DNA of 39,439 bases. It comes from Bacilli bacterium. GTDB taxonomy: Bacteria; Bacillota_I; Bacilli_A; RF39; UBA660. Positions 7,145-15,352 of this stretch are shown piece by piece. The stretch is taken from assembly GCA_900772095.1 (NCBI GenBank), contig CAAGQJ010000034.1, positions 1-39,439 of the forward strand. Reading direction: 5' to 3'. The notes beneath the pieces were generated by a model. It saw nothing but the letters and a program-made list of their open reading frames with translations. It did no database searches and was not told the DNA's origin. Within the stretch, counting starts at the first letter, position 1. Each line of letters begins with the position of its first letter. Both the position numbers and the translations under genes were made by a program.

Positions 7145-7563
7145 TATTTATTCCCCTCCCATGGCCATTTTTTAGTATCCCATGCCCAAGGCACTGCACT
7201 TAAAGTTGAACTGCCCAAAGTTAAAGGACCGAATTTCATTTCGTATTGATTAAGTGCTTCTCTAGCAGATTTACTATATTCATCTCTTAATCTTATCATA
7301 TTTCCATCATTTGGATAATTATCTAAATAAAGTGTAAGTTCATGTGCGCAAAAATCATACATTTGTACTAACATTAATGCATACTCTTGCTCAGTTGTAG
7401 GATTTAGTTCTGCTGGTTTATAATTTCTATATGAACTATATAAATTATTAAACAAATTACCTTTAATAAAACCTTCATATGGTTCCATTAATGAATTATT
7501 TATTTTATTAGACACACCATCAACATTATTTAAATAATTATAATACTCGTTATAGTTATTCAT
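7144..7563 (-). CDS. cotJB: CotJA-CotJB fusion-like spore coat protein
   Basis: A 139-aa protein. The C-terminal half (about 58-139) is CotJB: LVQMYDFCAHELTLYLDNYP, LNQYEMKFGPLT and the ending KKWPWE. The N-terminal half (about 25-50) has MEPYEGFIKGNLFNNLYSSY, which resembles the CotJA core EPEEALxxGTLFPELYxPY. In Bacillus these are separate genes (cotJA, cotJB, cotJC); here no separate cotJA is seen. The start is put at the ATG at 7563 because GGGAGGG lies just upstream; the longer frame begins at a TTG inside that site. Transcription probably occurs in the mother cell during sporulation. Confidence 0.85.
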   Translation of the reverse strand: MNNYNEYYNYLNNVDGVSNKINNSLMEPYEGFIKGNLFNNLYSSYRNYKPAELNPTTEQEYALMLVQMYDFCAHELTLYLDNYPNDGNMIRLRDEYSKSAREALNQYEMKFGPLTLGSSTLSAVPWAWDTKKWPWEGNK

Positions 7564-7602
7564 TATTTTCCCTCCCAATTTATAGTATGAAATTAGTAAA
7601 AT

Positions 7603-7631
7603 AGTGTATGGGAATATGTACCAAAATTAAC
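7603..7631 (-). promoter_or_regulatory. Possible sigma-E-like promoter of the cotJ operon
   Basis: On the minus strand CATACACT (7610-7603) matches the sigma-E -10 consensus CATACAnT exactly, 40 bases before the start codon. The -35 at the right distance (GTTAATT, 7631-7625) is weak. A second, near-match CATACTAT lies closer to the gene. Sigma-E control is known for cotJ in Bacillus subtilis; here it is inferred. Confidence 0.35.
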
Positions 7632-7673
7632 AAATGTATATATTAAATTTAACTAATTTTTTTAAACAAAGTA

Positions 7674-7702
7674 TTTAATAAAAATAACAAATAATGTATA
7701 AT
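7674..7702 (+). promoter_or_regulatory. Possible promoter of a short transcript
   Basis: A perfect TATAAT (7697-7702) with a weak -35 TTTAAT (7674-7679) at 17 bases. It precedes a 14-codon ORF and a strong terminator. Confidence 0.4.
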
Positions 7703-7723
7703 TAACCTAGGGGAGTTGAAATT

Positions 7724-7768
7724 ATGAATCCACAAAACAAATCAAATCAAATAGATAAAATATTATAA
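7724..7768 (+). CDS. Putative 14-aa small ORF
   Basis: ATG at 7724 follows GGGGAG with 8-base spacing, and the frame encodes MNPQNKSNQIDKIL before TAA. With a promoter at 7697 and a terminator at 7846-7886 it forms a unit of about 180 bases. If one base were missing near 7765 the frame would continue with KKFENTNNIIQINEN, so it may also be a frameshifted remnant of a longer small gene. No function is recognised. Confidence 0.35.
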   Translation: MNPQNKSNQIDKIL

Positions 7769-7842
7769 GAAATTTGAAAATACAAACAATATAATACAAA
7801 TAAACGAAAATTAAAATGATGTATCACTATTAACAAAATAAA

Positions 7843-7880
7843 ACCCTAGTAGTCTAGAATGACTATTAGGGTTTTTAACA
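7843..7880 (+). terminator. Strong intrinsic terminator
   Basis: AACCCTAGTAGTC (about 7843-7855) pairs with GACTATTAGGGTT (about 7861-7873) over 13 bp with one G-U pair, followed by TTTTAAC. It ends the short transcript that starts near 7709; its mirror has an A run upstream, so it may also work on the minus strand. Confidence 0.75.
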
Positions 7881-8002
7881 TAATTATTCAAATATAGTTA
7901 TGTTATTATGAAATATTGGTATTTTAACAGAAATTTAACACTTTTTACAAAAAAAGTGTCAATCATATGAATATATAATATCTTATAAATTACCCCCCAA
8001 CC
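7881..8002. other. Intergenic stretch
   Basis: It holds an inverted repeat, ACACTTTTT/AAAAAGTGT at about 7939-7960, without a T run, and no gene. The rest is AT-rich with no recognisable feature. Confidence 0.4.
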
Positions 8003-8032
8003 TTTACAAAACTACCAACATTGTAGTATAAT
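8003..8032 (+). promoter_or_regulatory. Promoter of the SDR operon
   Basis: TTTACA (8003-8008), 18-base spacer, perfect TATAAT (8027-8032), 28 bases before the start codon at 8060; AAGGAGAAGG is the ribosome binding site. Confidence 0.75.
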
Positions 8033-8059
8033 ACAGAAGATTTAAAAAGGAGAAGGACT

Positions 8060-8809
8060 ATGAAACAAAATAACAAAGTAGCACTCATAACAGGAGCATC
8101 TTCAGGTATAGGCAAACAAACAGCTATAGAAATGGCTAAAGAAAACTATAACTTAATAATAACCTATAATACAAACAAAGACGAAATACAAAAATTAGAA
8201 ACCCATCTAAAAAACACATACAAAATAGATATACTAACCCAAAAACTAGATCTTACAAACGAAACCGAAATAAAAAATCTCGTAACAAATTCCCTAAAAA
8301 AATTTCCCCAAATTGACATCTTAATAAACAACGCCTCAATTGCAATAGACACAACCTTTGAAGACAAAACCAAACAAAACTTCCAAAAAATACTTGATAC
8401 AAACCTAATCGGTCCATTCCTACTGTCTAGAGAAATAGGAAATCATATGTATAAAAATAAATACGGCAAAATAATAAACATATCTTCAACAAACGCGCTA
8501 GACACATATTATGAAGAAAGTTTAGACTATGATGCTTCAAAAGCAGGAATAATATCACTCACTCATAATCTAGCACTAAAATACAAACCATATGTAACTG
8601 TAAATGCCATTGCACCAGGATGGGTAAATACACCAATGAATAAAAATCTAGACAAAGAATTTATCAATAAAGAAAACAAAAAAATACTATTAAATCGTTT
8701 TGCAAACCCTGAGGAAATAGCAAAAGTAATAGTATTCTTAGCATCCGACGATGCAAGCTATATAAATAACACAGTAATAAGAGTTGATGGAGGCCAAATA
8801 CATGATTAA
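8060..8809 (+). CDS. Short-chain dehydrogenase/reductase (FabG-like)
   Basis: A 249-aa classical SDR. The Rossmann nucleotide motif TGASSGIG is at 11-18, the NNA motif appears as LINNAS near residue 90, the catalytic Ser is in NISST, and YDASK gives Tyr157 and Lys161. The C-terminal VRVDGG-type ending (VIRVDGGQIHD) is typical of FabG-like enzymes. It should reduce a ketone using NAD(P)H, possibly 3-oxoacyl-ACP, but the setting beside a PLP enzyme and away from fatty-acid genes leaves the substrate open. It overlaps the next gene by 8 bases. Confidence 0.92.
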   Translation: MKQNNKVALITGASSGIGKQTAIEMAKENYNLIITYNTNKDEIQKLETHLKNTYKIDILTQKLDLTNETEIKNLVTNSLKKFPQIDILINNASIAIDTTFEDKTKQNFQKILDTNLIGPFLLSREIGNHMYKNKYGKIINISSTNALDTYYEESLDYDASKAGIISLTHNLALKYKPYVTVNAIAPGWVNTPMNKNLDKEFINKENKKILLNRFANPEEIAKVIVFLASDDASYINNTVIRVDGGQIHD

Positions 8810-10016
8810 CATAGAAAAAATAGAACAAAGTTTAGAAGAAGAATTTAAAAAAATAAATGATATATGTATGTTTAATAGTAACAAAGTCCTAACAGCATTT
8901 AGAAATAATAAAGTATCAGATATTCACTTTAATTCAACCACAGGATATGGCTACAACGATTTAGGAAGAGAAACAATAGAAAAAATATATAGTGAAATAT
9001 TTAAATCAGAAGATGCACTTGTAAGAAATCAATTTATTTCCGGAAGTCATGCAATATCAACAACACTTTTCGCACTATTAAGACCAAATGATACACTTCT
9101 GAGCATAACCGGCAAACCATATGATACACTAGATGAAGTAATAGGAATAAAGGAAAACAATAGTTCACTTAAATCATACAACATCAACTACAAACAAATA
9201 AATCTAATAAATGATAATTTTGATACAGACAAAATAAAAGAAACCTTAATAAATGAAAAAATAAAAGTAATATTAATTCAAAGAAGCAAAGGCTACTCAA
9301 CTAGAAAAAGTATATCAATTACCAAATTACAAGAAATAATAGAAGAAATAAGAAAAATTGATAAACAAGTAATAATTATGATTGATAACTGTTACTGTGA
9401 ATTCGTAAACAAAAAAGAACCAATCGAAGTAGGAGCAGATATAGCAGTAGGGTCATTAATCAAAAATTTAGGAGGAGGAATATCACCCAATGGAGCATAT
9501 GTAGTGGGAAGAAAAGACTTAATAAATTTAGTAGGTGAAAGACTAACATTACCAGGTGAAGGTAAAGAAGTAGGGCCAACCCTAGGAATTAATAAACAAT
9601 TATTACAAGGCTTATTCATGGCTCCCTCAACAGTAAAACAAGCCTTAAAAACCGCTATTCTAACAAGTAAAATTTTTGAAGAACTAAACTACAAAGTAGA
9701 ACCCAAATACAATGAAGAAAGAGTAGATATTGTCCAAAATATATTCTTCAATAACGAAGAAAAATTAATAAAATACTGCAACGCCATTCAAAAATATTCC
9801 CCTATAGACTCAAATGTAAGCCCCATTCCTAGCGATATGCCAGGATATCAAGATAAAGTTATAATGGCAGCAGGAACTTTTACACAAGGTTCATCAATAG
9901 AATTATCATGCGATGGTCCACTAAGAGAACCATATATTGCCTACCAACAAGGTTCATTAACATATGAATATGGAAAAATAGCAATAATTAACGCTATAGA
10001 AGAAATAAAAGATTAA
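8802..10016 (+). CDS. Methionine gamma-lyase family / aluminium-resistance-like PLP protein (YnbB type)
   Basis: A 404-aa fold-type I PLP enzyme of the family once called aluminium resistance protein, now Met_gamma_lyase (YnbB of Bacillus). Seen: YNDLGRETIEKIY, QFISGSHAISTTLFALLRP for cofactor binding, IIMIDNCYCEF (Asp holding PLP) and GSLIKNLGGG with the Schiff-base Lys221, then the C-terminal AAGTFTQGSSIELSCDGPLR. The start at 8802 has GGAGG 8 bases upstream; a longer frame would begin at a TTG at 8784. It probably cleaves a sulfur amino acid; the true substrate in this family is poorly settled. It is cotranscribed with the SDR. Confidence 0.92.
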   Translation: MINIEKIEQSLEEEFKKINDICMFNSNKVLTAFRNNKVSDIHFNSTTGYGYNDLGRETIEKIYSEIFKSEDALVRNQFISGSHAISTTLFALLRPNDTLLSITGKPYDTLDEVIGIKENNSSLKSYNINYKQINLINDNFDTDKIKETLINEKIKVILIQRSKGYSTRKSISITKLQEIIEEIRKIDKQVIIMIDNCYCEFVNKKEPIEVGADIAVGSLIKNLGGGISPNGAYVVGRKDLINLVGERLTLPGEGKEVGPTLGINKQLLQGLFMAPSTVKQALKTAILTSKIFEELNYKVEPKYNEERVDIVQNIFFNNEEKLIKYCNAIQKYSPIDSNVSPIPSDMPGYQDKVIMAAGTFTQGSSIELSCDGPLREPYIAYQQGSLTYEYGKIAIINAIEEIKD

Positions 10017-10031
10017 AAAGCAAAGTTAACT

Positions 10032-10063
10032 TAAAAGTAAATAACAAAACCCCTTTACTTTTA
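10032..10063. repeat. Inverted repeat downstream of the PLP gene
   Basis: TAAAAGTAAA pairs with TTTACTTTTA over 10 bp across a 12-base loop. There is no T run after it, so it is a weak terminator or an RNA-end stabiliser. Confidence 0.45.
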
Positions 10064-10105
10064 TCAAAAACTTTAACAAAAATTAATCTTTTTTTCTTTT
10101 TTCTA

Positions 10106-10114
10106 TGATATACT
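10106..10114 (+). promoter_or_regulatory. Extended -10 promoter element
   Basis: TGATATACT (10106-10114) gives TGn plus TATACT, about 18 bases before the ATG at 10133. The -35 region is a T-rich run rather than a clear TTGACA. Confidence 0.5.
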
Positions 10115-10132
10115 TATAGAGGAGGAGATAAT

Positions 10133-11143
10133 ATGAAAAAAAGAATAATATATTTTATAACAATAATGTTATTTGTAACTATTGGTATGACAGTAGTAAA
10201 AGCAGAAACAAACTCTGCAATAGCACGTGCTGATGAAAACTTATCTATTACTGAAGATATAAATGGTAGTAGTTTTCTAGCAGGAAAAAACGTAAAATTA
10301 AAATCAATCATTAAAGGAATAGGCTTTATCGCAGGAAGAGAAATAAATCTAGAAGGAACACTAGATTATGGCTTTATCGCAGGACAAAAGATTACTATTT
10401 CTGGGACAATCAATAATGATGTCTTCATCGCAGGAGAAGAAATAACAATAAATGGTGCAATAAATAAAGATTTATATGCAGTAGGGAAAAAAGTTACAAT
10501 AAATGGTACAATAAATCGTGATATTTACATAAGTGCAGAAAAAATTGAAGTAGGAGAAAACGCAATTATTCTAGGAAAAATACACTACAACTCTAATACA
10601 GAACTAAGTGGAAACACAAACCAATTAACAAAACTTCCCTATGAAGTTACAAAAATAAGTCCAAAAGAAGAAGCAAAAATGCAAATAAAATCAACATTAT
10701 ATAGTTTTATAAAACAAGCAGTAGTAATGATTTTTCTTATCTTAGTTTGTCCAAAACTATTAACTAAAATAGATACATCATATAAAAACAAAAAATTTGG
10801 TTTCTATTTAGAAAATATAGGATATGGCTTTGTAATACTAATTGGAGTACCAATGATTGTTTTATTACTTTTAGTATCAAACATAGGAACACAACTAGGA
10901 TTAATTATTCTATTACTATACATTCTAATGATTACACTAGCAAATGTTTTAGCAGGATACATTATAGGAAGACTAATAATTACAAAACTACTTAAAAAGA
11001 ATAATATATATTTAACAGGCATTTCTGGATTAGCTATAATAACACTAATCAACTTAATACCAGTAGTAGGATTATTTACATTAGCATTAGGATTGGGAGC
11101 ATTTAAGTTATTAACTGAAAAACAAACTAATATGGTGATGTAA
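10133..11143 (+). CDS. Bactofilin-like beta-helix protein with signal peptide and membrane domain
   Basis: A 336-aa protein. Residues 1-25 are a signal peptide or first membrane segment (basic start, then IIYFITIMLFVTIGMTVVKA). Residues about 35-155 are a right-handed beta-helix-like array with a repeat of about 17 residues and the theme GFIAGxxIxIxGTIxxD, seen in FIAGREINLEGTLD, FIAGQKITISGTIN, FIAGEEITINGAIN and AVGKKVTINGTIN. This is the polymer-forming (bactofilin) signature. The last third has about four membrane helices (about 190-325). Such proteins could form a membrane-tethered scaffold outside the cell; this is inference. The stop overlaps the next start by one base. Confidence 0.8.
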   Translation: MKKRIIYFITIMLFVTIGMTVVKAETNSAIARADENLSITEDINGSSFLAGKNVKLKSIIKGIGFIAGREINLEGTLDYGFIAGQKITISGTINNDVFIAGEEITINGAINKDLYAVGKKVTINGTINRDIYISAEKIEVGENAIILGKIHYNSNTELSGNTNQLTKLPYEVTKISPKEEAKMQIKSTLYSFIKQAVVMIFLILVCPKLLTKIDTSYKNKKFGFYLENIGYGFVILIGVPMIVLLLLVSNIGTQLGLIILLLYILMITLANVLAGYIIGRLIITKLLKKNNIYLTGISGLAIITLINLIPVVGLFTLALGLGAFKLLTEKQTNMVM

Positions 11144-12168
11144 TGAACTTACACGAAATAAAAGAAAGAATAAAAAAACTAGACAATACATTTAAAGACA
11201 ATTTTAATGTTTCACAATCTATTGAACAAATAATTGCAAAAGACGAAACTGCAAAAGAAATTCTAAGACATTTAAAAGAAATTGAAAGAGCAAATACATC
11301 TCCATTTATACAAAATTATATTGACCAAATTAAACAAGATTTATACGAATTTGAGAAAATAGAAAGTGAAATTGAAAAAACAGAATATGAACTAAAATCT
11401 CTAATTGAAGAAGTAAAAGATGAATTAATAAAAAGAAACATTAATGTAGAGGGTATAGCACTAAGAAGACTTTCCTATGATAAAAATGATTTACAAACAC
11501 AAAAAGAATATCTAAGAGAATTAAAATTAAGACATAAATATTTAAATGAAACACGAGAAAGCATCAAAAAAGAAAAACAAGTAGGTGAAGCATTCAAAGA
11601 AGGCTTTCAAGAAGGAGAAAAAACCGCTACAAATATCAAAAAAGTAGATGAAGAAGCAGAAAAGAATATTAGAGAAATTATTAATCCAAACATTGAAACT
11701 GTTATCAATTATTTAAATTATTACTATAACAACAGAAAATCAGATTCAAATGTCTCACTAAAAATAGAAAGAGAAGCTGGTGGAAGCCAAAGAACGTTAT
11801 CAATAACAAATTTCGGAACAAGTGTAAGCGAGAAAGAACCAAAAACAATATTCTACTTCAATGATTGTGAATATTTTGACCAAGTAGTACTACCAACGAT
11901 AATAAAAGTTTACGCATCTGAAAATATACCCGAAGCATCAATCCATGAAAGCAATAGTTATCAAAATATTGCAGAATCAGGAGACAATTTAGAGATTAAT
12001 AACATGAATGAAAAAGCAAAAGAAACAGATGAACTCCTAAAAAGAAAAAAAGGTATCCAAAGAGTAAGAAAAGATAAACCATATGGAATAAGCAGTATCT
12101 TCTTTGTAGTGTTAATATCATTAATCACAATAGTAGGAACTATTACATTCATATTACTAAGGAGCTGA
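11143..12168 (+). CDS. Coiled-coil protein with C-terminal membrane anchor, unknown
   Basis: A 341-aa protein rich in Glu and Lys. Long charged helices likely to form coiled coils span about 3-185, followed by a mixed segment (about 186-270: YLNYYYNNRKSDSNVSLKIE, TIFYFNDCEYFDQVVLPTII), a charged linker with basic patch RKKGIQRVRKDK and one hydrophobic helix at about 316-339 (IFFVVLISLITIVGTITFIL). The layout suggests a tail-anchored protein whose bulk faces the cytoplasm. I do not recognise the family. TAATG overlap with the bactofilin-like gene implies that they work together, perhaps as a membrane scaffold and its cytoplasmic partner. Confidence 0.72.
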   Translation: MNLHEIKERIKKLDNTFKDNFNVSQSIEQIIAKDETAKEILRHLKEIERANTSPFIQNYIDQIKQDLYEFEKIESEIEKTEYELKSLIEEVKDELIKRNINVEGIALRRLSYDKNDLQTQKEYLRELKLRHKYLNETRESIKKEKQVGEAFKEGFQEGEKTATNIKKVDEEAEKNIREIINPNIETVINYLNYYYNNRKSDSNVSLKIEREAGGSQRTLSITNFGTSVSEKEPKTIFYFNDCEYFDQVVLPTIIKVYASENIPEASIHESNSYQNIAESGDNLEINNMNEKAKETDELLKRKKGIQRVRKDKPYGISSIFFVVLISLITIVGTITFILLRS

Positions 12169-12173
12169 TAACA

Positions 12174-13004
12174 TTGAAAATAATAGATGGTAAAAAAATA
12201 AGAGATGAAATAAAAAATAACTTAATAGATGAAATAAAAAACTTAGATGAAAAATTAAAATTAGTAGTCATTCAAGTAGGAGATAATCCTGCTAGCGACA
12301 TCTATGTTAGAAACAAAAAAAAACTTTGTGAAGAAACAGGAATTATATTTGAACACAAAAAATACGATAGCATAGATGAAGAAGCTCTAATAAAAGAAAT
12401 AGAAAAACTAAACAACGATGAACAAGTAACAGGCATTTTAGTACAATTACCACTTCCAAAAGAAATAAATGAAACAAGAGTAATCGAAAAAATAGATTAC
12501 AAAAAAGATGTAGATGGCTTAACAAGTAAAAATATAGGTAACCTCTATTCAAAACAAAGAGGAATAATTCCATGTACAGCCTATGGAATAATGAAAATAT
12601 TTGATTATGAAAACATTCCATTAGAAGGAAAAAATGTTGTCCTAATCGGAAGAAGCAAATTAGTAGGAATACCATTAATTTCACTTTTATTAAATAAAAA
12701 TGCAACTGTAACAATATGTCACACTAAAACCAAAAACATAAAAGAAATAACAAAAAAAGCTGACATTTTAATAGTGGCAGCAGGAAAGAAAGGCTTAGTA
12801 ACAAAGGATATGATAAATAACAACACTATCATCATTGATGTAGGAATAAATAGAGAAGATGGCAAAATTTATGGTGATGTGGACAAAAATGTAATAGAAA
12901 GTTGCAATGCAATAACCCCAGTTCCAGGAGGAGTGGGTCCACTAACAGTAATAATGTTAGTTAATAACGTATTAGAATGTTACAAAATTCAAAAAGACAA
13001 ATAA
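12174..13004 (+). CDS. folD: Methylene-THF dehydrogenase / methenyl-THF cyclohydrolase
   Basis: A 276-aa bifunctional enzyme that oxidises 5,10-methylene-tetrahydrofolate and hydrolyses the product to 10-formyl-THF, feeding purine and formyl-Met-tRNA synthesis. Seen: VQVGDNPAS-type VIQVGDNPASDIYVRNKKK with the catalytic Tyr/Lys, VQLPLP, KDVDGL with the Asp, IPCTAYGI (usually PCTPxG; the second Pro is Ala), VLIGRSKLVGIP for NAD(P) binding and TPVPGGVGPLT. The start codon is TTG at 12174, with GGAG 9 bases before it. It lies 5 bases after the coiled-coil gene and is probably carried in the same operon without a functional link. Confidence 0.96.
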   Translation: MKIIDGKKIRDEIKNNLIDEIKNLDEKLKLVVIQVGDNPASDIYVRNKKKLCEETGIIFEHKKYDSIDEEALIKEIEKLNNDEQVTGILVQLPLPKEINETRVIEKIDYKKDVDGLTSKNIGNLYSKQRGIIPCTAYGIMKIFDYENIPLEGKNVVLIGRSKLVGIPLISLLLNKNATVTICHTKTKNIKEITKKADILIVAAGKKGLVTKDMINNNTIIIDVGINREDGKIYGDVDKNVIESCNAITPVPGGVGPLTVIMLVNNVLECYKIQKDK

Positions 13005-13026
13005 AAAGAATAAGGAGTATTTAATT

Positions 13027-14697
13027 ATGGCAAAAAAAGAGGTTGAGGATAAAGAAGAGCTAAAGACCAAAAATAAAAAAAAGAAAAAAATAATTAAAAT
13101 AATAACTATAGTAGTTTTATCACTAGCAGTCATAGGCTTTTTTACAATGTTCATCATTATGAAACAAATCATTACCCCACCTTCTAAGGCAAATTATAAA
13201 ATTTATAATTACGATGGCTTTTTCATTAAGTGCGAAACGGAAAGCCTTGAACCAGTTGAAGCAGTAAAAAAAGGGGAAACTATTAATTGTTATCTAGGGT
13301 TTGAATTATATAATCAAGAACAATATCAAGTAAAAGAACTATATTACACTCTAGATTATGGTGAAAATTTAAAATATATCAGTAGTGAAAAATCAAAAGA
13401 CCAAAAAGTATATAACTACAAAAATAAATACAAAATAGTTTACAATAATTCAAGTGGAGTACAAGTAAATAGTGGAATAGTATATAAGTTTGAAGTCAAA
13501 GAAACAAAAGATTTCGATAGCATATACATAAAAATAAGTGACATAGTCTTCAAAAATAACTCAAATACTTACTATAAAGCAGAAGATAAAACAAAAAACT
13601 TTGTAAGCAACACCGATACTAACTATATATATGTAATAGATAATGAAACTAAAGTTTTAAAGTATAATGATGTAACAGAATCTGTATACCTAAAAGGAAC
13701 TTACAAATGTCAAAATGAAGATTGTAAGTACCTAGAAGCAAGTGATAATTATGTATTCTTTAGTGATGATAACCTAGTCATATATAATTATGAGACAAAT
13801 AAAATAATAAAATTAAATAAAGAATACACAAATTATAGTGATTATATAACAATTACAAATAATGACGATTTAATAGGAATAACATTTAAGAATGAAAATG
13901 ATAAATATGGATATTACTCCATCAAAAAAAACAAACTCACTTTACAACTAGAATATGATTATATATACAAATATGATAATCAAAACATCTTAGAAATAAC
14001 AAAAAATGATAAATATGGAATATATGATTTAGAAGATAACAAAGTAGTAGTAGAACCAAAATATAATTACATTCATTGTGACAACTTACTAGATAAATAT
14101 TGTATAGTATCAAATGATAAAAATGAAAACATATATGATATAACAACTAAAAAACTACTATTTAAAGAAAATGAGTTTGACAGTATATCTTGTTCTGGTT
14201 GCTCAAAAACTTATGAATTGTCATGTAAATTAACAAAAAATAATAAAAGCAAATTATATTCTCCAGTAACAAACATAGACAAAGACTTGTCAAATAAAGA
14301 ATACGATAATATAATTATAAAACAAAAAGGTGAATGCGATTTTGCTTATGTTTTAAAAGATAATAATAGTGCAAGATTATACTACGATTTACGTGAACCA
14401 GAAGTAAACGATGAATACGAAGATATTTACGACATAATATATGATAATGGAGAAACAGAACATATTCTAGTAAAAGAAAATGACATGATAGTTTTAAAAA
14501 GTGCAGGTAACAAATCTAGAGATATAATTAAAATAGAAGAAAACTATTCAGTAGACTATGATGAAACATACATTACATATACTGATGAAAATCAAAAAAC
14601 ATTAGACATTTTTATAAGACTAAAAGGAAAAAATAGCTCTGTCATCACAAAGTATTACACATATAAACTATTAACAGGTCAATTATATGAGAACTAA
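13027..14697 (+). CDS. Membrane-anchored protein with WG-type repeats
   Basis: A 556-aa protein. The N-terminus is highly charged (KEEVEDKEE-like, then a Lys run) followed by one membrane helix at about 20-43. Residues about 60-190 resemble a beta-rich cohesin/Ig-like domain (NCYLGFELYN, GIVYKFEVKE, SDIVFKNNS). From about 270 to 370 there are WG-style repeats: NDKYGYYSIKKNKLTLQLEY and NDKYGIYDLEDNKVVVEPKY; the remainder is a divergent beta-rich region with paired Cys. It should be type II, with the bulk outside the cell. Function is unknown; WG repeats often mediate protein contacts at the envelope. AAGGAG precedes the ATG, and it lies 22 bases after folD. Confidence 0.75.
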   Translation: MAKKEVEDKEELKTKNKKKKKIIKIITIVVLSLAVIGFFTMFIIMKQIITPPSKANYKIYNYDGFFIKCETESLEPVEAVKKGETINCYLGFELYNQEQYQVKELYYTLDYGENLKYISSEKSKDQKVYNYKNKYKIVYNNSSGVQVNSGIVYKFEVKETKDFDSIYIKISDIVFKNNSNTYYKAEDKTKNFVSNTDTNYIYVIDNETKVLKYNDVTESVYLKGTYKCQNEDCKYLEASDNYVFFSDDNLVIYNYETNKIIKLNKEYTNYSDYITITNNDDLIGITFKNENDKYGYYSIKKNKLTLQLEYDYIYKYDNQNILEITKNDKYGIYDLEDNKVVVEPKYNYIHCDNLLDKYCIVSNDKNENIYDITTKKLLFKENEFDSISCSGCSKTYELSCKLTKNNKSKLYSPVTNIDKDLSNKEYDNIIIKQKGECDFAYVLKDNNSARLYYDLREPEVNDEYEDIYDIIYDNGETEHILVKENDMIVLKSAGNKSRDIIKIEENYSVDYDETYITYTDENQKTLDIFIRLKGKNSSVITKYYTYKLLTGQLYEN

Positions 14698-14721
14698 AAA
14701 AAGAAGTTGTTAACATTTTTG
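14698..14721. terminator. Short convergent intergenic region, possible terminator
   Basis: AAAAAAGAAG and CTTCTTTT-like runs flank GTTGTTAACATTTTTGTTAA, which can form a weak hairpin in either direction. It separates two convergent genes. Confidence 0.3.
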
Positions 14722-15225
14722 TTAAAAATTTCTTTTCCTTACTACAGGTACTTCCAATTCATAACAGGCTTCTACACCATAAAAATCCTCAAGATTTTTC
14801 ATCATATTAACATAAACATCAATTGCTTCTTCATTTTTTCCTTCTTTAACCAAATTAAAAGCAGGCTTAATACCAGTTTCTAAAGCAATTTTTGCCGTTC
14901 TTTCTTTGTCTTTAGAACTATACATACAAGAACTAATAACTGGACCAACAACATCATAAATACTTAATAATCTTGCATAATCAGCATTATTTTCCATATA
15001 ATTAGTACAGAAATCATTGAAAGTATTTAAATACTCATCACTTTCTTCAAGATTTAAAATATTGCAAACTGCAGTTGTTACATAGCGTCTTGGAACTGCA
15101 TGACGACAAGCTCTACTATCAGGCTTATAATATTTTCTAAAATAACCACAATAATATTGTGACCTATCATATCTAGAACTATCATTTAAATCCATAAGAG
15201 CACAATCATAGCAACGATATACCAT
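14722..15225 (-). CDS. Cys-rich small protein, unknown
   Basis: A 167-aa soluble protein. The N-terminus has Cys5, Cys8, Cys26 and Cys40 in YRCYDCALMDLND, YYCGYFRKYYKPDSRACRH, a likely zinc site similar to the short Cys motif that opens many gut-Firmicutes proteins. The rest is helical (about 50-150) with no catalytic motif seen. I do not recognise the family. GGGAGG precedes the ATG, and a perfect consensus promoter stands upstream, so expression is probably high and constitutive. Confidence 0.75.
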   Translation of the reverse strand: MVYRCYDCALMDLNDSSRYDRSQYYCGYFRKYYKPDSRACRHAVPRRYVTTAVCNILNLEESDEYLNTFNDFCTNYMENNADYARLLSIYDVVGPVISSCMYSSKDKERTAKIALETGIKPAFNLVKEGKNEEAIDVYVNMMKNLEDFYGVEACYELEVPVVRKRNF

Positions 15226-15252
15226 AAAATTACCTCCCTTAATTGGCTATAT

Positions 15253-15281
15253 ATTATACAATAAATAAATTTTTTTGTCAA
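15253..15281 (-). promoter_or_regulatory. Perfect-consensus sigma-A promoter
   Basis: On the minus strand TTGACA (15281-15276), 17-base spacer, TATAAT (15258-15253). Both hexamers and the spacing are ideal. It drives the Cys-rich protein gene and is divergent from the tRNA-Ser promoter. Confidence 0.85.
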
Positions 15282-15295
15282 ATTTCACAAAATAG

Positions 15296-15324
15296 TTGAA
15301 AAATTAAAAAAAATAACATATAAT
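15296..15324 (+). promoter_or_regulatory. Promoter of tRNA-Ser
   Basis: TTGAAA (15296-15301), 17-base spacer, perfect TATAAT (15319-15324), 28 bases before the tRNA. Confidence 0.8.
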
Positions 15325-15352
15325 AAAAATACGTTCGATTAAAGACGCACTT

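Noticed and set aside
12343..12714. 123-codon minus-strand ORF inside folD
   Set aside because: Antisense shadow of folD, low-complexity Leu/Phe text and no ribosome binding site.
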